A stretch of DNA of 26,039 nt from Scytalidium lignicola (Eukaryota > Ascomycota > Leotiomycetes). A program made the position numbers and the translations under genes. Below are positions 21,707-26,039 of this stretch, piece by piece. Each line of letters begins with the position of its first letter. Within the stretch, counting starts at the first letter, position 1. The DNA is taken from the NCBI GenBank assembly GCA_002812745.2, contig NCSJ02000472.1, positions 1-26,039 of the forward strand. Direction: 5' to 3'. The notes under the pieces are model-generated. The model searched no databases. It worked only from the letters and a program-made list of their open reading frames with translations, and had not been told where the DNA came from.

Positions 21707-22906
21707 TCAAGCTGACCCTTCAATCTCTGGCAATCCATAACCCTTGTTGAACTTCTTCAGGATGAACTCCACCACCGTGTCTTTGTTGTCATGTGGATCA
21801 AAAGGGTTCGTAGTGTCCAAATCACCGTGCCAGAACGCCGGCACTGCGAACCTTTCGTCTCCCGTCTTATTAATGACTCCTATGGTGTTGGGGTTAGTAA
21901 CTACGCATCTGAGAAAGTCTAGCGAATATTGGCTGTAACAAATTTCGCTTAAATCAGGGAAAGGGCAATAAACTATGGGTAATACTTACTGTGGAGCGTG
22001 CTTTTATACACGCCTCCTGTCCACCTCTGTATCAAGTCGCCCAGATTGATAACAAACTTATCCTCGAGAGCAGGAAGTGCAATCCATTGCTGGGTAGCAG
22101 CGTGCCAAACCTCGAGTCCATCCTGTCCCGGATGTTGCAGGAGGATGGTGAGGCCGCCGTAATCTGTGTGTTGACCAGAGCCGAACTGCCGCGGATCTGT
22201 GAAATTATGCTCCGGATAGCGGAGAAGCTTGAGGTACCTGATGGGATCATTATTTGGGGCAAAGTAAATCTACGGATCGTGATGCTTACATGGCGGGATC
22301 ATGGGTAAATGTGTCTAGGATGGAGGCCGAATATCCTAGACTTACGATGAGTACCTCCATGACCATGTAACCGACACGAATCGAATGTTTGTAGTACTCT
22401 TCAACAGGCTGACGGAAATCGCTTTCTGCAAGCTCGGGAGGCCAGATATTTGGCCCTTTGAGTGGCCCAATCTTGTGTAGAGGCAACTCATTGCCGACAA
22501 AGAAACCCTATTTACAAACAGTTGAATTCGGTATAGGGGACGGGACCTCTTCTAGACTAACCTCTTTCTGATCCGGCAGGGCATCACCGTGGTGTGGATC
22601 ATTCGCCTTCTGCTGCCCGGGCCCCTCGTATCCACGCCGCCACGAGAACTTCTGAAGAGCGAGTTCTGTCTTCTTCTCCTTTGGAAGATCAAAGAAAGTC
22701 TTGCAGGCGGCAAGCATTCTCCGCTGACTCTCCACCGGCACTCCATGCCCAACGACTTGGAAGAACCCGTGATCTAGACATGCCCTTTTTACTTGCTCAA
22801 CAACTTCAGCTTTGCTTGTTGGCGACGTGGGCTCGAAATATCCTCGAAGATCAATAGTTGGTATGTACTTCTCCTCATTGTCCACTACAGCGGCGTTTGT
22901 AGCCAT
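21707..22906 (-). CDS. 2-oxoglutarate/Fe(II)-dependent dioxygenase, four exons
   Basis: Best model on the minus strand: 22906-22562, 22507-22290, 22237-21990, 21918-21707, giving 340 residues. The N-terminal DIOX_N part (YIPTIDLRGYF, HGFFQVVGHGVP) and the core with His211 and Asp213 in GQHTDYGG and His270 in YKSTLH place it in the isopenicillin-N-synthase-like family. The 2OG-binding motif region reads ERFAVPAFW (Arg293), with Ala where many members have Ser. Introns 1 and 2 are ordinary. For intron 3 only the acceptor before 21918 keeps the frame with GT-AG rules, and it inserts extra residues (NFLRC) between His270 and VVTNPN; a boundary at 21908 would fit the family better but needs a non-canonical site. 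The enzyme could hydroxylate, desaturate or ring-modify the cluster product. It is tail-to-tail with the P450. Confidence 0.87.
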
Positions 22907-23826
22907 AATGAATCATGTGTAGAAAATGACTTGTAGGTAGAAAATTAGGTGGTTACGGAATACGTTGGGCATGAGAGTTACTATAACTTCTGTCCTTGTA
23001 GTTTATACGTATCCCTGTACCTATGATGCTTATTTGTAGAATTATCTTTTACAAGTGTTTTCATGATACACATTTGAACCAGTTTAAAATCGTATAANTT
23101 TTTTTATGATCCTCTTTAATTAGGCCGAGATAGCAAGTGCAAATGTCAAGTAAGTGCTGTTACGAAATTTCGAATAACTCCAGTTTTATTATAATTAGAC
23201 CTGCAACAGCTTGTACAAACCCTGTATTGTTAAGAATCTCGTCACCATAATGCCTAAAATGATCATGAAAATTACGAAAGCGGCTGTAATTTGCACAATG
23301 CTTACGTCGTTCGGTGCTTTTCGCATCTTGCGATTGCCTGTAGTCAGAGTATGCACTGTTGACATTCCACCATGCTCTCTGCAGTCAGCACACATCACAC
23401 TAAATTAATCAAAGAGGAACCAAAGCCACTTGCAGATCATTTTACCCCTCAACGCTGGGAATGACGGACCGTGGCGCACACTAACCGGGTAAAAGCGGAG
23501 AAGCTTCCGAACGAACCGGACAGTTTATGACTTACTTTACAGGGATTTTTATGTCATGCAGAATCTGAGGTGATCAACATGATGAAGTCACCTTGGAAGC
23601 GTATAGAGCCCGTTACCGATGACACATGGTAAGCCTGCGTTGTCTTGTTGGTAATGCCACATCTTGAGAGCTGTCGGTGTCCCCACCAGGCACATACTGG
23701 CGGTATGTACCTATGATAAGTACGTAAGGGGGTGTCAGAAAAGGCTCGACATCCCCATGCAAGCGAGCGAATTCTGCCACCCAAAATAAGCAATTTCATA
23801 TTGCTATTTTATTACTACTGTACAAG
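22907..23826. other. Intergenic region, no supported gene
   Basis: The first few hundred bases should contain the dioxygenase promoter. A 67-codon minus frame at 23398-23195 includes one hydrophobic helix-like segment, and an 81-codon minus frame lies at 23799-23554; neither has a recognisable family or supporting context. One unresolved base before a T run lies at 23098. Confidence 0.4.
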
Positions 23827-23827
23827 G

Positions 23828-23860
<33 letters not shown>
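23828..23860. repeat. CTA trinucleotide microsatellite
   Basis: About eight copies of CTA (23828-23851) are followed by CCA copies. The CCA part encodes the Trp run at the end of the transposase relic on the minus strand, and the first CTA read in that frame is its stop codon. Confidence 0.85.
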
Positions 23861-24122
23861 TCCTGAAAGGCCTCCTTTTCGCAACCTGACCTTTGCAATC
23901 CTTTCAGGCATAGTATCAATAAAGTAGTTAATATGCCGTTCAATTGATATCTCATTCTCCCATATATCTTGTATGGCCACTTTAAGCTTCTCCAACTTTC
24001 GCCTACTTGCTAGTTTGCGATTCCTAAGCAATTACTTAAGGACTTACCATATGTTTTCAATTAGATTCAAATCAGGGGATTGAGGAGGCTAATCAATTAA
24101 ATTGATATAATACTTTATTCGA
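23849..24122 (-). pseudogene. Tc1/mariner transposase C-terminal relic with stop codons
   Basis: The minus-strand frame contains the signature PPQSPDLNLIENIW, followed by a helical tail with WENE, a DTMPERIAKV segment and RKGG near the end, as in the C-terminus of Tc1/mariner (DDE/D) transposases. Three in-frame stops interrupt it. One TAG stands before PPQSPDLN where TGG (Trp) is usual, and two TAA follow in the segment after ENIW. These are G-to-A and C-to-T type changes, consistent with repeat-induced point mutation. The 5' part ends near 24122 where a different repeat begins, so most of the catalytic domain is missing. Confidence 0.85.
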
Positions 24123-24329
24123 ATTAGACTGGCCGAACAGTCCAGACAAGACTGTACGGTCTAAACTGTACAGTCTAGATGTCTTACAGTCTAGACTAAA
24201 CTTTAAAGCATCCAGACAAGATCAAACTGTAAGGTAACTAGATTGTAAAGCATTAAGACAAGACTGGATTAGATTGTAAAATATTAAATTATAAAGTATT
24301 TAAATTATATAATATAAGATTATATAATT
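24123..24329. repeat. Degenerate short-repeat block
   Basis: Variants of TCCAGACAAGACTGTA and CAGTCTAGA recur in direct and inverted orientation (TCCAGACAAG at 24141-24150 and 24211-24220, a diverged copy at about 24253). It becomes increasingly AT-rich toward the LTR at 24330. It may be the subterminal part of a decayed DNA element. Confidence 0.5.
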
Positions 24330-24588
24330 TGTTGCAATATTTGGAGTTTACGGATGCCACTTCACAGTGTTCTTACGGTTGCCTATGCTAGGGCTTACGG
24401 ATAGGGTTTACGGTAGGCTACCACTGTAGGCAACTATAGGCACCCTACGGGTGCCTGTACGACCGTAACTGTTGACCATAACGGTTTTACGGCCGTAACT
24501 CTCTGTATATATAGAATCTGCTGTAGTTGTAGACTCCTTAAGCAATCAATACAATAGTGGTTCTGTATTCCTGCGTTTCCAGTCAACA
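24330..24588 (+). mobile_element. Solo LTR, 259 bases, TGTTG...CAACA ends
   Basis: The ends are the perfect 5-base inverted repeat TGTTG (24330-24334) and CAACA (24584-24588). Flanking 5-mers are TAATT (24325-24329) and TAATA (24589-24593), a four-of-five target duplication. Inside are a TATA-like TATATATAGA, then a segment ending ATCAATACAATAGTGG, typical of Ty1/copia-type fungal LTRs. No internal retrotransposon sequence adjoins, so it is a solo LTR. An 8-base perfect hairpin (AGGCACCC/GGGTGCCT, 24438-24456) and several TTACGG copies lie within. Confidence 0.75.
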
Positions 24589-24878
24589 TAATAAATATCT
24601 GGATTATTAAGACTGAACATCGTGTCAAGACTGTCAGAGATATTGCTTACGTAATTGACCATAACCAATCATAACTTAATGTAAATCCCTGTCTCACCGC
24701 CTTCCCCAACCTAATAGCATGCAACACCAAAAATTCAACCACAGACAACATAAAATTGAATTTATTTAATTACTAGCTGAATTAGGGCATTTGGCTATTT
24801 TATAACCTGAAACGCCACACCCTAAACACTTTAGTAGGCGACGTTTTGAAGGCTCTGAAAGCTCTGGAAGTGGGGCAG
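24589..24878. other. Spacer between LTR elements, nothing recognised
   Basis: About 290 bases with no reading frame of note and no clear repeat boundary. Confidence 0.4.
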
Positions 24879-25153
24879 TGTAACAGTCCCTTTAATCAGG
24901 TCACGGTCACGTGAAGGGTTCAGCGGACGGGACAATCAGGTAGGTGTGAGCTGGACGATGAGTACTTTAAACAAGGTAGTATATTGGAATGCTGCTTAGG
25001 TTGAACGCAAGATTCCTATCTACTGGGTAATGATCGTGTGTTTATATAGACAAGGAAATGTTGGGACGTATAGACCTCTAGGACGTACAGTCCCTCCTCC
25101 TCAGTGTCACCACCCTAACTCAAATGAAACCCTTCCATCTTGTTAAGGCAACA
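24879..25153 (+). mobile_element. LTR fragment related to the solo LTR at 25269 (right end uncertain)
   Basis: It starts TGTAACAG like the neighbouring LTR. It shares with it a diverged promoter block: CCTATCTACTGGGTAATGA, then TATATAGACAA, then TATAGACCT (25012-25077 here, about 25437-25493 there). No target duplication was found and the right boundary is a guess from a CAACA at 25149-25153, so it may be truncated. Confidence 0.5.
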
Positions 25154-25187
25154 CAAGCCCAAAATAGCAGCATGAAATTCACCCTAA

Positions 25188-25211
25188 CATGAAATAGCTC
25201 ACTATTTCATG
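25188..25211. repeat. Perfect 10-base hairpin
   Basis: The arms CATGAAATAG (25188-25197) and CTATTTCATG (25202-25211) are exact complements around CTCA. A further CATGAAAT copy lies just upstream at about 25171. No T run follows, so it is not a typical terminator. Confidence 0.7.
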
Positions 25212-25268
25212 CTTGGGGTAGAGAGAGCTTGGTATGATACATTGTCATTTATGTGTCACTGGGCCAAA

Positions 25269-25653
25269 TGTAACGGTGGGGTGTATATCGACAGACGATA
25301 TATCGGTATGCTTTCCTCGTAGGGCCGTTATTTACTAAGTATGGTAGTCGTACACAAGAAGCGTCACTCTAGTTGGATCGCAACGTTACTGGTAATAATC
25401 TTAAGGTAAGAGTATTGATTGAGATTGAGCACGAAGCTCCTATCTAGTGGGTAATGAGCGTACATTATATAGACAATGAAATACCTATAGACCTTGGCTG
25501 GACCCTGAAGATCCAAGCTCCATCACGTGACCGTGTCGTCTCTCGTGCCCACATTCCGGGTCCCTTAGCTCCCGATCGTAAGTCGTCTAGTTCGGCGAGG
25601 GACCCACTCGTCGTGTCGTCCGGGTTATTGTTGTTCCGAGAGGTCTCGTAACA
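25269..25653 (+). mobile_element. Solo LTR, 385 bases, perfect CCAAA target duplication
   Basis: It begins TGTAACGG and ends TCTCGTAACA, with TG...CA termini. It is flanked by exact 5-base direct repeats CCAAA at 25264-25268 and 25654-25658. An internal TATATAGACAA promoter-like block sits about 180 bases before the end. Length, termini and TSD size match LTR retrotransposons; TGTAAC starts are common in Ty3/gypsy types. No internal coding region is present, so the full element was lost by LTR recombination. Confidence 0.85.
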
Positions 25654-25658
25654 CCAAA

Positions 25659-26039
25659 CCACATTCCACGTAGCAACATATCAATTGACGCGTCTCAGGG
25701 TCAATATACAACTGGTATTGAGCCAAGAAGTCATTGTACGGGAAGGACGCCATGCAGAAGAGGCCAAAATGCCTTAGCAGAGCACTAATTTATCGAAAAA
25801 CGTCAAAGGAAATTGATGTACAGAATCANTTTTTTTACTAGACAAGCAAAGCTTGCTACTCGCTCCGCTCGTAGGTGGGGGGTGCTTCGCACCCCCTTAG
25901 TGCACGTGATATCTCATTACATAATCAGCCTCCCTTTCTTTTAACCACCTCCTTTGTACGGCCCTAAAATAGTGATATAACAATGGATTTGACTGTAACG
26001 AACCGTAAAAGAAGTTATTTTAGTTTAGTATGACAAAAG
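25659..26039. other. Right-hand flank with hairpin cluster, no gene
   Basis: No coding frame is supported. At 25843-25896 short GC-rich hairpins follow one another: CAAGC-AAA-GCTTG, then CGCTC repeats, then GGGGGTGC-TTC-GCACCCCC. They come directly after an N and seven T. The rest is ordinary AT-rich intergenic sequence. Confidence 0.5.

Noticed and set aside
22238..22345. Longer dioxygenase intron starting at the GTAAGT at 22345
   Set aside because: It would remove about 19 codons that match the family (SASILDTFTHDPAM region); using the GTAAGC at 22289 keeps them and joins smoothly to YLKLLRYP.
23195..23398. 67-codon minus frame with one hydrophobic segment as a small membrane protein
   Set aside because: No homology-like motif, no supporting start context or neighbours, and it overlaps an equally long plus-strand frame.
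24123..24329. Short repeats resembling a CRISPR array
   Set aside because: Repeats are degenerate, irregularly spaced and in both orientations, in a fungal genome with transposon relics on both sides.

Overview
This window looks like nuclear DNA from a filamentous ascomycete (Pezizomycotina). The genes carry short introns of 46-70 bases with GT donors, CTAAC/CTGAC-like branch points and AG acceptors. The flanking DNA is AT-rich and holds small transposon relics, one of them with RIP-like stop codons. The species cannot be named from the sequence.

The core (positions 1-22906) is a secondary-metabolite cluster around one very large minus-strand gene (17759 to 5433, eight exons). Its joined reading frame closes exactly at 3,979 codons and encodes a hybrid polyketide synthase-nonribosomal peptide synthetase in the order KS-AT-DH-CMeT-(inactive ER remnant)-KR-ACP-C-A-T-R. 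The left edge holds the 3' part of a stand-alone trans-acting enoyl reductase, the usual partner of such synthases. Next to it is a small secreted SnoaL/NTF2-like protein. To the right, a divergent nine-exon cytochrome P450 shares a 1.1 kb intergenic promoter region with the synthase. A 2-oxoglutarate/Fe(II) dioxygenase lies tail-to-tail with the P450. A plausible division of labour is: synthase plus trans-ER build a reduced polyketide, couple it to one amino acid and release it as a tetramate or aldehyde; the P450 and dioxygenase then oxidise it. The cluster probably continues left of the window.

The synthase has several departures from family consensus: a broken SAM-binding motif in the methyltransferase, a Ser in the KR nucleotide-binding loop, Asn where A domains usually carry the amine-binding Asp, and YxxxR instead of YxxxK in the release domain. 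The dioxygenase has a splice-donor problem at its last intron.

The non-genic DNA (2344-5432 and 22907-26039) is a graveyard of mobile elements: a TA-flanked MITE with long terminal inverted repeats (2601-3006), an hAT-type MITE with a perfect 8-base target duplication that splits an old reading frame (4071-4507), the C-terminal end of a Tc1/mariner transposase with stop codons (about 24122-23849), a solo LTR with TGTTG/CAACA ends (24330-24588), a second solo LTR with a perfect CCAAA target duplication (25269-25653) and a related LTR fragment beside it. No tRNA, rRNA or CRISPR was recognised.
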